Source: an uncultured Prevotellaceae bacterium (GTDB lineage Bacteria > Bacteroidota > Bacteroidia > Bacteroidales > Bacteroidaceae). From it: 39,768 nt of DNA. Made by a program: the position numbers and the translations under genes. Below, in pieces: positions 8,106-16,577 of the stretch. Within the stretch, counting starts at the first letter, position 1, and every line of letters begins with the position of its first letter. Below the pieces are notes generated by a model. The model saw only the letters and a program-made list of their open reading frames with translations, was not told the origin of the DNA and searched no databases. The stretch is taken from contig ONJJ01000032.1 of NCBI GenBank assembly GCA_900318115.1, positions 1-39,768 on the forward strand. The letters are read 5' to 3'.

Positions 8106-9005
8106 TTATGTATTGCTCTTAGCACTCCGGCTGCCTCTCCAGATGAAGTAGGCGCCCAGCAGGACGAAGGGAACGGAGAGCAGTTGACCCATGTTGAAGA
8201 GCATACCGTTCTCGAAGCTGACCTGCACCTCCTTGGTGTACTCGATGAAGAAGCGGAAGGTGAAGATGAGGAAGATACAGAGTCCGAAGAAGAATCCCGT
8301 GCCCACGCGCTCCGGACGACGGCGATAGAACCACCATCCGATGAAGAAGAAGAGCAGGTAGGCCAGCGCTTCGTAGAGCTGTCCGGGGTGACGTGGCAGC
8401 TGGTCCACGCGCTCGAAGATGAATGCCCAGGGCACATCGGTGGGTTTGCCGATGATCTCGGAGTTCATCAGGTTGCCCAGTCGGATGGCAGCAGCGCAGA
8501 TGGGGGTGACGATGGCGATGTTGTCCAGCGCCGTGAGGAAGGGTACCTTGGTGCGGCGGCTGTAGAGCCAGAGGGCGACGATGAACATCAGCGTTCCGCC
8601 GTGGCTGGCCAGACCCGTGTAGCCCGTGAAGTGCCAGGCGCCGTCGGCTCCCTGCTTGAAAGGCAGGATCATCTCCACAGCGTGGGACCATGAGCTGAGG
8701 AAGTACTCAGGCTCATAGAAGATGCAGTGCCCCAGACGGGCACCGATGAGGATGCCGAGGAAGGAGTAGAGGAACAGCGGGTCGAACTTCTCGTCGGGAA
8801 TCTGCTGCTCCTTGAACAGACGCTGCTCCAGGAGGAAGACTGAGAGCAGGCCGATGCACCAGCACAGCGAGTACCAGCGCACGCCGAAGGAACCGATGCT
8901 GAAGGCGATGACGTCGGGGTTCCAGTGGATGAAGAGGAGCCCCCTCCCAACCTCCCCCAAGGGGGAGGAAGCTAATTGTGACAATAATGGAATGAGAAGT
9001 GACAT
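8106..9005 (-). CDS. lgt: Prolipoprotein diacylglyceryl transferase
   Basis: Lgt transfers diacylglycerol from phosphatidylglycerol to the lipobox cysteine of prolipoproteins in the inner membrane, the first step of lipoprotein maturation, and so acts on lipoproteins such as those at 1132, 10279, 25337 and 35945. Visible family signatures are GYTGLASHGGTLMF, IRLGNLMNSEIIGKPTDVPW and HPGQLYEALAYLLFF, with about seven membrane segments. The 299 residues are slightly long because the first 20 or so (SSPLGEVGRGLL) are encoded by a REP-like palindrome. The conserved part starts at about FIHWNPDVIAFSIG, and no ATG or GTG lies between the REP and that point, so translation must begin upstream of the repeat unless a TTG inside it is used. 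Confidence 0.95.
   Translation of the reverse strand: MSLLIPLLSQLASSPLGEVGRGLLFIHWNPDVIAFSIGSFGVRWYSLCWCIGLLSVFLLEQRLFKEQQIPDEKFDPLFLYSFLGILIGARLGHCIFYEPEYFLSSWSHAVEMILPFKQGADGAWHFTGYTGLASHGGTLMFIVALWLYSRRTKVPFLTALDNIAIVTPICAAAIRLGNLMNSEIIGKPTDVPWAFIFERVDQLPRHPGQLYEALAYLLFFFIGWWFYRRRPERVGTGFFFGLCIFLIFTFRFFIEYTKEVQVSFENGMLFNMGQLLSVPFVLLGAYFIWRGSRSAKSNT
8939..8972. repeat. REP-like palindromic element, copy 1, inside the 5' end of lgt
   Basis: CCTCCCCC AA GGGGGAGG (8951-8968) is a perfect 8-bp palindrome with an asymmetric tail, AGCCCCCTCCCAA, on its left. The reverse complement of copy 2 (9031-9066) has the same palindrome and tail, so the two form an inverted pair like a bacterial interspersed mosaic element. 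Confidence 0.75.
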
Positions 9006-9030
9006 ATTGGTTTTATTTACTGCCTACCTA

Positions 9031-9066
9031 TTCCCCTCCCCCTGGGGGAGGTCGGGAAGGGGCTAT
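9031..9066. repeat. REP-like palindromic element, copy 2, overlapping the ychF stop codon
   Basis: CCTCCCCC T GGGGGAGG (9035-9051) is followed by the tail TCGGGAAGGGGCT. The last bases of the element overlap the TAG stop of ychF. It is in inverted orientation to copy 1, about 70 bp away. The hairpin could also act as an mRNA stabiliser or attenuator between ychF and lgt. Confidence 0.75.
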
Positions 9067-10166
9067 ACATTAAATCTGAAGTGCATGATGTCGCCGTCCT
9101 GCACGACGTAGTCCTTGCCTTCGACACCCATCTTTCCGGCCTCGCGCACGGCGGCCTCGGAGCCGTAGCGGATGTAGTCGTCGTACTTGATGACCTCGGC
9201 GCGGATGAATCCTTTCTCGAAGTCGGTGTGGATGACGCCGGCACACTGCGGTGCCTTCCATCCGCGGCGGAAGGTCCACGCCTTCACTTCCATCTCGCCG
9301 GCGGTGATGAACGTCTGCAGTCCGAGCAGGGAGTAGATGGCCTTGATGAGGCGGTCGCATCCGCTCTCGCTGAGTCCCATGTCCTCGAGGAACATCTGCT
9401 TCTCCTCGTAGCTCTCGAGCTCGGCGATGTCGGCCTCGGTCTGTGCGCTGATGATGAGCAGGGCGGCCTGCTCGTCCTTCGTGGCCTCGCGCACGGCATC
9501 GACGTAGGCGTTGCCGCCTGCGGCAGAGGCGTCATCGACGTTGCAGACGTAGAGGACGGGTTTGGTGGTCAGCAGGAAGAGGTTCTTGGCGGCGGCCAGC
9601 TCGTCCTCGGTCTCGAAGGTCACGGTGCGGGCACTGCGGCCCTCGACCAGCGCAGCCTTGTAGGCTTCGAGCACGCCCAGTTCTATTTTTGCCTGCTTGT
9701 CGCCGCCCACGCGGGCTTGTTTCTCCACGCGCTGCATGCGGCTCTCGATGGTCTCGAGGTCCTTCAGCTGCAGCTCGGTGTCGATGATTTCCTTGTCGCG
9801 GACGGGGTCCACGCTGCCGTCCACGTGGACGATGTTGGGGTCGTCGAAGCAGCGGAGGACGTGGATGATGGCGTCGCACTCGCGGATGTTACCCAGGAAC
9901 TGGTTGCCCAGGCCCTCGCCCTTCGAGGCGCCCTTGACGAGTCCGGCGATATCCACGATCTCGCACGTGGCGGGAACGATGCGGCCGGGGTGTACGAGTT
10001 CGGCCAGTTTATTCAGGCGCTCGTCGGGGACGGTGATTTGTCCCATCTGGGCGTCGATGGTGCAGAAGGGGAAGTTAGCTGCCTGCGCCTTGGCGCTCGA
10101 CAGACAGTTGAAGAGGGTGCTCTTGCCCACGTTGGGCAGTCCTACAATGCCAGCTTTCAATGCCAT
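9063..10166 (-). CDS. ychF: Redox-regulated ATPase YchF (Obg-family P-loop NTPase)
   Basis: A 367-residue universally conserved P-loop NTPase related to Obg but preferring ATP; it associates with ribosomes and is linked to stress responses. The P-loop GLPNVGKST is at residues 9-17, with NFPFCTIDAQMGQITVPDERL just after. VDIAGLVKGASKGEGLGNQFL is the switch II/G3 region, and VCNVDD replaces the NKxD guanine-specificity motif, as is normal for YchF. The C-terminal TGS-like domain (TFRRGWKAPQCAGVIHTDFEKGFIRAEV) is complete. It is probably the first gene of the run ychF-lgt-porin-rpoN-PAP2, with a promoter box about 30 bp upstream. Confidence 0.97.
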   Translation of the reverse strand: MALKAGIVGLPNVGKSTLFNCLSSAKAQAANFPFCTIDAQMGQITVPDERLNKLAELVHPGRIVPATCEIVDIAGLVKGASKGEGLGNQFLGNIRECDAIIHVLRCFDDPNIVHVDGSVDPVRDKEIIDTELQLKDLETIESRMQRVEKQARVGGDKQAKIELGVLEAYKAALVEGRSARTVTFETEDELAAAKNLFLLTTKPVLYVCNVDDASAAGGNAYVDAVREATKDEQAALLIISAQTEADIAELESYEEKQMFLEDMGLSESGCDRLIKAIYSLLGLQTFITAGEMEVKAWTFRRGWKAPQCAGVIHTDFEKGFIRAEVIKYDDYIRYGSEAAVREAGKMGVEGKDYVVQDGDIMHFRFNV

Positions 10167-10194
10167 ACTTTATGTGTTTATTCGTTTACGGGGT

Positions 10195-10203
10195 GCAAAG
10201 TTA
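10195..10203 (-). promoter_or_regulatory. -7 box (TAACTTTGC) of ychF
   Basis: On the minus strand TAACTTTGC matches TAnnTTTG and lies 29 bp upstream of the ychF ATG, giving a leader of about 20-25 nt. It probably drives the run ending at the PAP2 gene. Confidence 0.7.
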
Positions 10204-10278
10204 AGCATAAAAACTGAGATAGTGGCTCTCGTGGCGGCTTTTAATACTTTTTAGACCTTCTTTGGCGTTGATTTGTGG

Positions 10279-11160
10279 TCAGAAAGTGACTTCTTCGCCC
10301 TGTTCCCACGCTCCATCGGCCTTTAATCCGAAGGAAATGTCCTCGGATTCAGCAGTGTTGACGAAGAAGTTGCCGGTGTAGGTGGTGATGGCGTTGCGGC
10401 GCACGGGCACTCCCTCGAACACGCGTTCGCCGACGGTGTTGCCGTTGGCGTCCAGGGCGCTGATGGTCATCTTCAGGCTGCCCGTCTCGTCGCGGGGGAT
10501 GGTATAGACCTCGAACTGGCGCTGCCCAGGGGTCACCTCTAACTTGGCGCTTTGGGTTCCGCTCGTCGTAGATCCATAAGAGGTGAGGGCGCTGAAGGTA
10601 GTGCATCCGCCGGTGTAGGAAAACTGTAGTTGACGAACCTCCTCCGGGATTTCTTCATCTGTCAGCGTGAGGCGAAATTTTGCAACGATGCGCTTGAGGG
10701 TCACGTCATGAGTGACCTTCTGGTCTGTGACTTCCAACTCCTCGCAGTAGAGGAACGAGTCCTTGAGACCTTTGAGGGTAATTTTTTCCAGGGAGTTGAC
10801 TGTGCAGCCATCGCCGTTGTATCCGATGATGGCCACGGTGTACTTGCCCTGCGGCAGGGAGAAGGCTGCTGTGCCGAAGTCCTCGTCGCCCTGCTTCTGC
10901 GCCACGGAGCGTAGCTTGGTCTCGCCCTCGTAGATGACGAAGGTCAGGCGTGTGCAGAGGTCTGTGACGGCCTGTTCGGCGCGAGTCTCGGGATTCAGGG
11001 AGGCGGAGGTGCCGTCGTCGAAGGGAATGACCTGGAAGCCAGTGACCTGCAGCACGCAGTTGGCATCCTCTTCCTCGATAGCTGGTTCGCCCACATAAGG
11101 TGCTTCGCAACTGAGAAGCAGCAGGCAGGAGGTGAGTAAGGTAAGAAGTCGGGATGACAT
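10279..11160 (-). CDS. Mfa2/FimB-like fimbrial accessory lipoprotein
   Basis: A 293-residue lipoprotein with lipobox LLSC (Cys18 from the ATG at 11160). A longer frame back to 11316 runs through a short tandem repeat and lacks a signal peptide, so I reject that start. Features typical of FimB/Mfa2-family proteins are LTFVIYEGETKLRS, SLPQGKYTVAIIGYNG, VKFRL-like VAKFRLTLTDEEI, and a late strand ITTYTGNFFVNTAESEDISF. In Porphyromonas, FimB and Mfa2 anchor and terminate fimbriae at the outer membrane. No fimbrillin gene is adjacent, so this may be an orphan cell-surface protein of the same fold. Confidence 0.7.
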   Translation of the reverse strand: MSSRLLTLLTSCLLLLSCEAPYVGEPAIEEEDANCVLQVTGFQVIPFDDGTSASLNPETRAEQAVTDLCTRLTFVIYEGETKLRSVAQKQGDEDFGTAAFSLPQGKYTVAIIGYNGDGCTVNSLEKITLKGLKDSFLYCEELEVTDQKVTHDVTLKRIVAKFRLTLTDEEIPEEVRQLQFSYTGGCTTFSALTSYGSTTSGTQSAKLEVTPGQRQFEVYTIPRDETGSLKMTISALDANGNTVGERVFEGVPVRRNAITTYTGNFFVNTAESEDISFGLKADGAWEQGEEVTF

Positions 11161-11190
11161 ATAAGTGAAGTTAGTCGGTTTTGTTAATTG

Positions 11191-11270
11191 TCGAGTTCTC
11201 GAAATGCCGAAATATCGAAATATCGGAACATCGAGATATCGAGATTCCGAGATGTCGAGATTCTGAATGG
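11191..11270. repeat. Degenerate 8-bp tandem repeat upstream of the Mfa2-like gene
   Basis: Consecutive octamers CGAAATAT, CGAAATAT, CGGAACAT, CGAGATAT, CGAGATTC, CGAGATGT, CGAGATTC occupy the spacer between the M16 stop and the lipoprotein start. Slippage could change the distance between the lipoprotein gene and any upstream signal. Confidence 0.75.
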
Positions 11271-11334
11271 AAGAAGAGTGGGAAGTGGAAGCCTGTTCTT
11301 GCTTCGCACTTCCCACTCGTTACTTCTTCAGGGA

Positions 11335-14226
11335 TTAGTTTGTGGCGCTCTTGGCGGCCTCCATCGATTCTGCATCAGGCAGCATGACCACGGTGACGCG
11401 GTTGTTGTTGTCGCTGATGGTGCGTGCCAGCTGCTTGACGCTGGATGGCGTGATGGCGCGCACGATTTCCTCGTAGTTCTCGGCGGAGTCGTAGCCTCGG
11501 TAGGCGATGCCCTCGATGCGGTTCATCCACCAGCGGTTCTCGCGCTGGTTCTGGGTGTAGGTCTTCAGGAGGTATTCCTTGGCCTTGTTGACGCTTTCCT
11601 CGCTGACGCCGTTGGCTGCCACGCGGTCGAAGACGTCGAGGACGATCTTCATGCAGGTGTCGGTCATCTCAGGCTTCAGGGGGAACACGGCCTGGAGGAC
11701 GTAGCGCGGACGGTCGTCGCTGCCACGGGTGATGAAGCCGGCGCACTGGGTGCTGTAGGCAGCGCCGAGTTCCTCGCGGATCTTCTTGAGGTAAACCTCG
11801 CCGAGGCAGGTGCTGAGCACATCGACCAGCACTTCGTTGCGCACGGTCATCTCGATGTCACCCGTCCAGGCATAGACGGCGAAGCTCTGCGGCGTCTGCA
11901 TCTTCTTCTCGAAGATGTTGTCGTGCACGCCGGTGGCGAAGTTCAGGTGGGCGTCCACGGGGGTGTCGTCGCGCTTCTTCATCTTCGGCAGGGTGGCCAG
12001 ATACTGCTGGATGTGGAATTTAATCAGCGGCTCGTCGATGTTGCCGACGAAGAGGAAGGTGAAGTCCGAGGCGTCGCCGAAGCGGTCGGCGTACATCTCC
12101 TGGATGCGGTCGTAGTTGATGAGGTCCACCTCAGACTCCTTCAGCGGAGTGATGCGGGGATTGTGGTTGTACAACGTGGCCTGGATGCTGTCGCTGATGC
12201 TGGACATGGGGTTCAGTGCCTTGTTGCGCAGGGCTTCCTTCATCTGTTCCTTGTAGGCGCCGAAGGCGTCCATATCCTTCCCGCGGGGCTGGAAATGGAG
12301 GTAGATGAGTTCGAACAGCGTGGCGATGTCCTTGCGGGAGCAGTGACCGCTGAGGCTCTCGGTGCGGAGGTCAGCGCTGAAGCTCACGCCCACGTTGCGG
12401 CCGGCCAGTGCCTTGGAGAGCTCCGTCTTGGTGAAGTCGCCCAGCTTGCTGAGGTCCATCACGTCGTCCCATGCTCCGAGGTCTATGCGCTCGCTGTCGG
12501 GATAGCGTCCCAGTCCGCCCTTGCTCCATGCGGTCATCAGGATCTCGTCGTCCTTGTAGTCCGTGGGTTTCAGGATGACGCGCACGCCGTTGGAGAGTGT
12601 CAGGATCTTGGATCCGCAGGGACCTTCCTGCTCCTTGACGATCTCGCCGGGTTTCTTCAGCTGTTCCATGGGCACCAGGGGACCGGTCTTCACGTTGTCC
12701 ACCCATGCCTCGAGCTGCATGCCCTGTGCGGCGTGGATGGCGTCGAGCAGCTGTTGCTCGGTGGGGATTTCCAGTCCTTCCTTCTCAGGATTCAGGGCGA
12801 GCACGACGAGGTTGGAGTCGGTGCGCGAGATGACTTCTTTCAGGTACTCGTTGTATCCTTCCACGGGCAGCTGGGGCAGCATCTGGCTGACGAGCTGGTA
12901 CTCCACTTCGATGCCGGGGATGGCTTCGTTGTCGAGGAACGAGCGGTAGTATTCGTGGGCGAAGTTGATGCTCTTCTGCTTGTCGCGGTTGTTGTAGAGC
13001 TGTTCCATGCCGGAGACGATGTCCATGACCATGCGTCCGGCCTCGCCCTCCGTAATGCCGTATTGCTGAGCGCGATAGACCTCAGCCATCACAGCCTGCA
13101 CGGCTTCCTCCACGCGACCTTCCTTCGGAGCCACCTGGATATTCACGGATTCCGTGACCTTGCTGGAGAGCAGGAAGTCGTCGTCGTCGATGCTGGCTCC
13201 CTTGAAGGGGCACTCGGGCTTCAGCGACAGCTCGCCCAGGCGTTGGTTCAGCGCGCGCAGGGCCACAGCCTTGATGCGGTTCTCGAGGTAGGTGCCGAGT
13301 CGGTTGTTCAGGCTGTCAGGCGTGGCGGGGTGCTTCATGGAAATCATGACCATCTGGGTGGTGACTTCCGGATCCTTGTCGCTGACCACGATGGCCTCGT
13401 CGTTGTCCGGCACGGAGTAGTACTCGCGCTTGGCCACGGGCTGGCTGACGGTGATGGGCGAGAAGAGCTTCTTGATCTTGCCTTCCACCTGGTCCACGTC
13501 GATGTCGCCAACGACGATGATGCCCTGCAAGTCAGGACGATACCACTTATGATAGTAGGCGCGCAGCGTGTCGTAGGGGCACTCATCGACCACGGACATC
13601 AGACCGATGGGGAAGCGGCGGCCGAAGCGGCCGGGCATCAGCTTCTCCAGGTTGCGGACCAGGATGCGGGTGAAGCCCGTGTTGCGCATGCGCCATTCGC
13701 CGTGGATGACTCCGCGTTCCTTGTCGATTTCCTTGCCGTCCAGCGTCAGGTCGTGGCTCCAGTCGTGCAGGATGAGCAGGCAGGAGTCGATGGCTCCCTC
13801 GCGCGCAGGTACATTATCTATATTGTAAACCGTTTCTTCCACGCTGGTGAAGGCGTTCAGCTGTTCGCCGAACTTCACGCCGATGCTCTCGAGGTACTCG
13901 ATGAGCGTGCTGTCGGGGAAGTGCGTGGTGCCGTTGAAGCACATGTGCTCCAGGAAGTGTGCCAGACCGCGCTGGCTCTCTTCCTCCTGGATGGAACCCA
14001 CCTTCTGGGCGATGTAGAAGAAGGCCTGATCCTTCGGTTCCTCGTTGTGGCGGATGTAGTACGTCAGTCCGTTGTCGAGGCGGCCGATGCGCACTTTCTG
14101 GTCCACGGGCAGCGGCTGCATCAACATCTGCCGCTGCATCTCTTCCATCTGCTCGGGCGTCTGGGCAGCAGCGGGAGCGGCGGCCAGTGCCAGCAGCGAA
14201 AGAGCAAAAAGTTTCTTGAGTTTCAT
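11335..14226 (-). CDS. M16-family zinc metallopeptidase (two-domain, exported)
   Basis: A 963-residue peptidase with signal peptide MKLKKLFALSLLALAAAPAAA, so it probably acts in the periplasm. The inverted zinc motif HxxEH is HFLEH at residues 90-94, with the third ligand expected in the downstream helix IDKERGVIHGEWRM. The sequence has two M16 halves: the active N-terminal half and a C-terminal half beginning around VRVILKPTDYKDDEIL that lacks HxxEH, as in pitrilysin-like clam-shell enzymes. Substrates are probably peptides trapped in the chamber; the physiological one is unknown. It lies between the CotH-kinase gene (68 bp upstream) and the Mfa2-like gene. Confidence 0.93.
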   Translation of the reverse strand: MKLKKLFALSLLALAAAPAAAQTPEQMEEMQRQMLMQPLPVDQKVRIGRLDNGLTYYIRHNEEPKDQAFFYIAQKVGSIQEEESQRGLAHFLEHMCFNGTTHFPDSTLIEYLESIGVKFGEQLNAFTSVEETVYNIDNVPAREGAIDSCLLILHDWSHDLTLDGKEIDKERGVIHGEWRMRNTGFTRILVRNLEKLMPGRFGRRFPIGLMSVVDECPYDTLRAYYHKWYRPDLQGIIVVGDIDVDQVEGKIKKLFSPITVSQPVAKREYYSVPDNDEAIVVSDKDPEVTTQMVMISMKHPATPDSLNNRLGTYLENRIKAVALRALNQRLGELSLKPECPFKGASIDDDDFLLSSKVTESVNIQVAPKEGRVEEAVQAVMAEVYRAQQYGITEGEAGRMVMDIVSGMEQLYNNRDKQKSINFAHEYYRSFLDNEAIPGIEVEYQLVSQMLPQLPVEGYNEYLKEVISRTDSNLVVLALNPEKEGLEIPTEQQLLDAIHAAQGMQLEAWVDNVKTGPLVPMEQLKKPGEIVKEQEGPCGSKILTLSNGVRVILKPTDYKDDEILMTAWSKGGLGRYPDSERIDLGAWDDVMDLSKLGDFTKTELSKALAGRNVGVSFSADLRTESLSGHCSRKDIATLFELIYLHFQPRGKDMDAFGAYKEQMKEALRNKALNPMSSISDSIQATLYNHNPRITPLKESEVDLINYDRIQEMYADRFGDASDFTFLFVGNIDEPLIKFHIQQYLATLPKMKKRDDTPVDAHLNFATGVHDNIFEKKMQTPQSFAVYAWTGDIEMTVRNEVLVDVLSTCLGEVYLKKIREELGAAYSTQCAGFITRGSDDRPRYVLQAVFPLKPEMTDTCMKIVLDVFDRVAANGVSEESVNKAKEYLLKTYTQNQRENRWWMNRIEGIAYRGYDSAENYEEIVRAITPSSVKQLARTISDNNNRVTVVMLPDAESMEAAKSATN

Positions 14227-14294
14227 AATTGCTGTTTTGTTATTTTGAGATAGAGGTTATTGTTTTCTTCTGTCGATTAATAGCGGACGGGCAA

Positions 14295-15749
14295 TTAATG
14301 TGACCCTGGCTCGGGGATATTCTCGATGAGGTTCCCCAGGAATTGTGCCCTGTTCTGCAGCCACAGGTGCATCTGCAGCAGCTCCTTGCGGAAGTTGAAG
14401 CCGCGCACGGGCCAGCGCTGGGCCTCGCGGTCCATGGCACCCTGGCGCAGGCCTTCGGCATAGCGCTCCACCTCCTGCCAGGGACGGCTGACGATGCTAT
14501 CGGAGTACTGGCGCCACGTCTGCTTGTACAGCTCCACGAACTCCTGGGTGCCGAAGAGGTCGGTGAAGAACTGAGGCACGTCCGGGTAGTTGCCGTTGCG
14601 GCGGACGGGATTCGTGCCCATCACCGTCTCCTTGTAGTTCGAGAAGTAGCCGTGGCCGCGGTACATGTCAGACCAGTCGAAGTCGTAGCCCGCATCGAAG
14701 TCCCACAGCGGACCCATCACCCACTTGCCGTCGCCGTCCTTGTGGAGGAACACGCTGCGCGGAGCATCGATCTCCACGTTGTACACCAGCTCCTGGATGA
14801 TCAGGTAGCGCGCCAGACTCTCCATGTCCAGCAGCTGCGACGCCCACTGGTAGTCCTGCCACATGATGGCCATCTCCAGCTCGGCAAAGACGTCGCGGAT
14901 GCTGTCGCGCAGCTCGGGCGTCAGCAGCTCCTCGTCGGGGTACTTCACGGCAGCCGGCATCCTGTAGCCGCTGGTCCAGAAACTGCGCTCCGATGCCGAA
15001 CCGCCGCGTGGACCGTCGTCCACGTCCAGCGAAAGCAGGATGCCGCGGTCGTCGCTGACCGCCACGCGGTTGTCGCCCTGCTGCACCTGCTCCGTCAGCT
15101 GATAGACACCCAGGTACTCGCCGTCCATCAGCAGTTCCACGTAGCGCGTGTGGTTCGTGTAGGGCATACCCATCATGCGTCCCAGCTCGAAGACGAAGGT
15201 GTTCATCATGTCCGTCAGGTCGCGGTAGTTCGCCAGCAGCACCCAGCTCTTGGCCTTGTCCATGCCCAGCACCTTCTGCTTCTGCTCGAACTTGATGCGG
15301 TAGGGCTTCTTGTCGTACCACTCCCAGGTGCTGTTGCCCCGGCCTCGGATGCCCGCGCGCTGCCAGCGGCAGGCGTAGCTGTCGCCGCCGTTGATGCCCA
15401 CGTAGCAGGGCACGTACTCCTCCTTGGAGTGCACGCCCTGGCCGTCCTCTGTATAGACGAAGAGTTGGAAAACCTGGTATTTATTCTTCTCCTCGGCTTC
15501 GAACACCTGCTCGAAGTTGATACTGTCCACATCACTGATGCTCAGCGGCACGGCGAATCCGTCGTGCATCTCTGCCCGCAGCACCTTCTGGGCGTCGGTG
15601 ACGCGCATCTCCTCGATGCTGTCGACCATCACGGGCAATGTCCACGGAGTGTCGAATGCCCGATGGTGCACCCGCATCCATTCCTGCGCCACCGCTGTAG
15701 TGCCCGAGAGCAGTGCCAGCAGGGCACCTGTCACTAATCGCTTGTTCAT
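14295..15749 (-). CDS. CotH kinase family protein (exported)
   Basis: A 484-residue protein with a signal peptide (MNKRLVTGALLALLSGTTAVAQ). Residues from about 130 on match the CotH kinase fold: RGRGNSTWEWYDKKPYRIKF, MDKAKSWVLLANYRDLTDMM, GEYLGVYQLTEQVQQGDNRV and GPLWDFDAGYDFDW, the last corresponding to the DFD-type metal-binding segment. CotH proteins are atypical protein kinases first studied in Bacillus spore coats; Bacteroidota homologues are secreted and their substrates are unknown. A promoter box lies about 25 bp upstream, making it the first gene of the run CotH-M16-Mfa2-like. Confidence 0.88.
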   Translation of the reverse strand: MNKRLVTGALLALLSGTTAVAQEWMRVHHRAFDTPWTLPVMVDSIEEMRVTDAQKVLRAEMHDGFAVPLSISDVDSINFEQVFEAEEKNKYQVFQLFVYTEDGQGVHSKEEYVPCYVGINGGDSYACRWQRAGIRGRGNSTWEWYDKKPYRIKFEQKQKVLGMDKAKSWVLLANYRDLTDMMNTFVFELGRMMGMPYTNHTRYVELLMDGEYLGVYQLTEQVQQGDNRVAVSDDRGILLSLDVDDGPRGGSASERSFWTSGYRMPAAVKYPDEELLTPELRDSIRDVFAELEMAIMWQDYQWASQLLDMESLARYLIIQELVYNVEIDAPRSVFLHKDGDGKWVMGPLWDFDAGYDFDWSDMYRGHGYFSNYKETVMGTNPVRRNGNYPDVPQFFTDLFGTQEFVELYKQTWRQYSDSIVSRPWQEVERYAEGLRQGAMDREAQRWPVRGFNFRKELLQMHLWLQNRAQFLGNLIENIPEPGSH

Positions 15750-15773
15750 TTATAGATAAACACTTTTGCGGGT

Positions 15774-15782
15774 GCAAATTTA
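15774..15782 (-). promoter_or_regulatory. -7 box (TAAATTTGC) of the CotH-kinase gene
   Basis: On the minus strand TAAATTTGC matches TAnnTTTG, 25 bp upstream of the ATG at 15749. Confidence 0.65.
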
Positions 15783-15876
15783 CAAATAATAGTTGATTCC
15801 GTGCGCGAAACCCACTATTTTTCAGCCTCCAACCCGAAAAATAACCCAAATTCCACGACTAATTCTGCCAAACAGC

Positions 15877-15950
15877 ACCTGAACCGCCATCAAATAGCAT
15901 CATCTTGTCCATCTAAAGCCCCTGCACCGCCATCTCGAAGTCTCATCTTA
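15877..15950. repeat. Two-copy 43-bp direct repeat
   Basis: CCTGAACCGCCATC (from 15878) and CCTGCACCGCCATC (from 15921), each followed about 10 bp later by CATCTT, give a degenerate tandem duplication. Confidence 0.5.
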
Positions 15951-16130
15951 TCCTCCCTTCCGCCCGGAATCGTTCACTGAAAATGTCTCGCGCGCATGAA
16001 AATAACGATTTTTACTACACAACTACACAAAATATTTTATATATTGCTGATATTCAATAGTTAGACGTTTTTAGAATAATGTAGTTTACTGCATAATAGG
16101 TGCAAAAATGGGCTTTATTTGTGTACTTTT

Positions 16131-16370
16131 GCCGTTTATATGTGTACTTTTATGCCCTATCTATGTACTTTTATGGCACTACCACATCATTTCTTGGCAT
16201 TCCTTTTTATGTTTTTGCCGTTTATCTGTGTACTTTTGTGCCCTATCCATGTACTTTTATGGCACTACCACATCATTTCTTGGCATTCCTTTTTATGTTT
16301 TGACGTTTATTCGTGTACCGTAGTGTCCTATAGTGTACTTTTATGGCACCACCACATCATTCTCTGGATA
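16131..16370 (+). repeat. 86-bp tandem repeat, about 2.8 copies
   Basis: Units start at 16131, 16217 and 16302. The first two are nearly identical, including TGTACTTTTATGGCACTACC and ACATCATTTCTTGGCATTCC; the third is diverged and truncated. Each unit contains GTGTACTTTT-like words. The overlapping ORFs (MxYFxGTTTSFLGIPFYV) are in all three frames and have no independent coding signal. Confidence 0.85.
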
Positions 16371-16455
16371 TTTTGTCCAGTTCCCTCCATTCTACTAATC
16401 CTTACGACGAACTAAAGAAACAGAAAGCCCCCTAATTTTATCATTAAATCCACAA

Positions 16456-16560
16456 TTTCGCACTTAGTAAGCCTATTTTTGCACTCATTCGACCCTAATT
16501 TTGTGCTAATATAGCCCTTCTTTGTGCAAGTATAGCCTGTTTTTGATGTAGTATTAGCCA
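16456..16560 (+). repeat. 21-bp tandem repeat, five degenerate units
   Basis: Units begin at 16456, 16477, 16498, 16519 and 16540, with examples TTTTGCACTCATTCGACCCT, ATTTTGTGCTAATATAGCCC and TCTTTGTGCAAGTATAGCCT. Each carries a TTTTG/TTTGTGC core and an AGCC tail spaced two helical turns apart. Confidence 0.7.
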
Positions 16561-16577
16561 AAACTACACAAAACTAA

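Noticed and set aside
10279-11316. Longer start for the Mfa2-like lipoprotein
   Set aside because: The extra 52 residues are a translation of the 8-bp tandem repeat and would bury the lipobox.
11188-14253. A 1021-codon open frame antisense to the M16 peptidase gene
   Set aside because: High GC at third positions of the real gene keeps the antisense frame open; the product (His/Val/Leu-rich, low complexity) resembles no family.
16100-16415. Tyr/Phe-rich small ORFs in all three plus frames
   Set aside because: They all derive from the 86-bp tandem repeat, with the same peptide fragments appearing in different frames.
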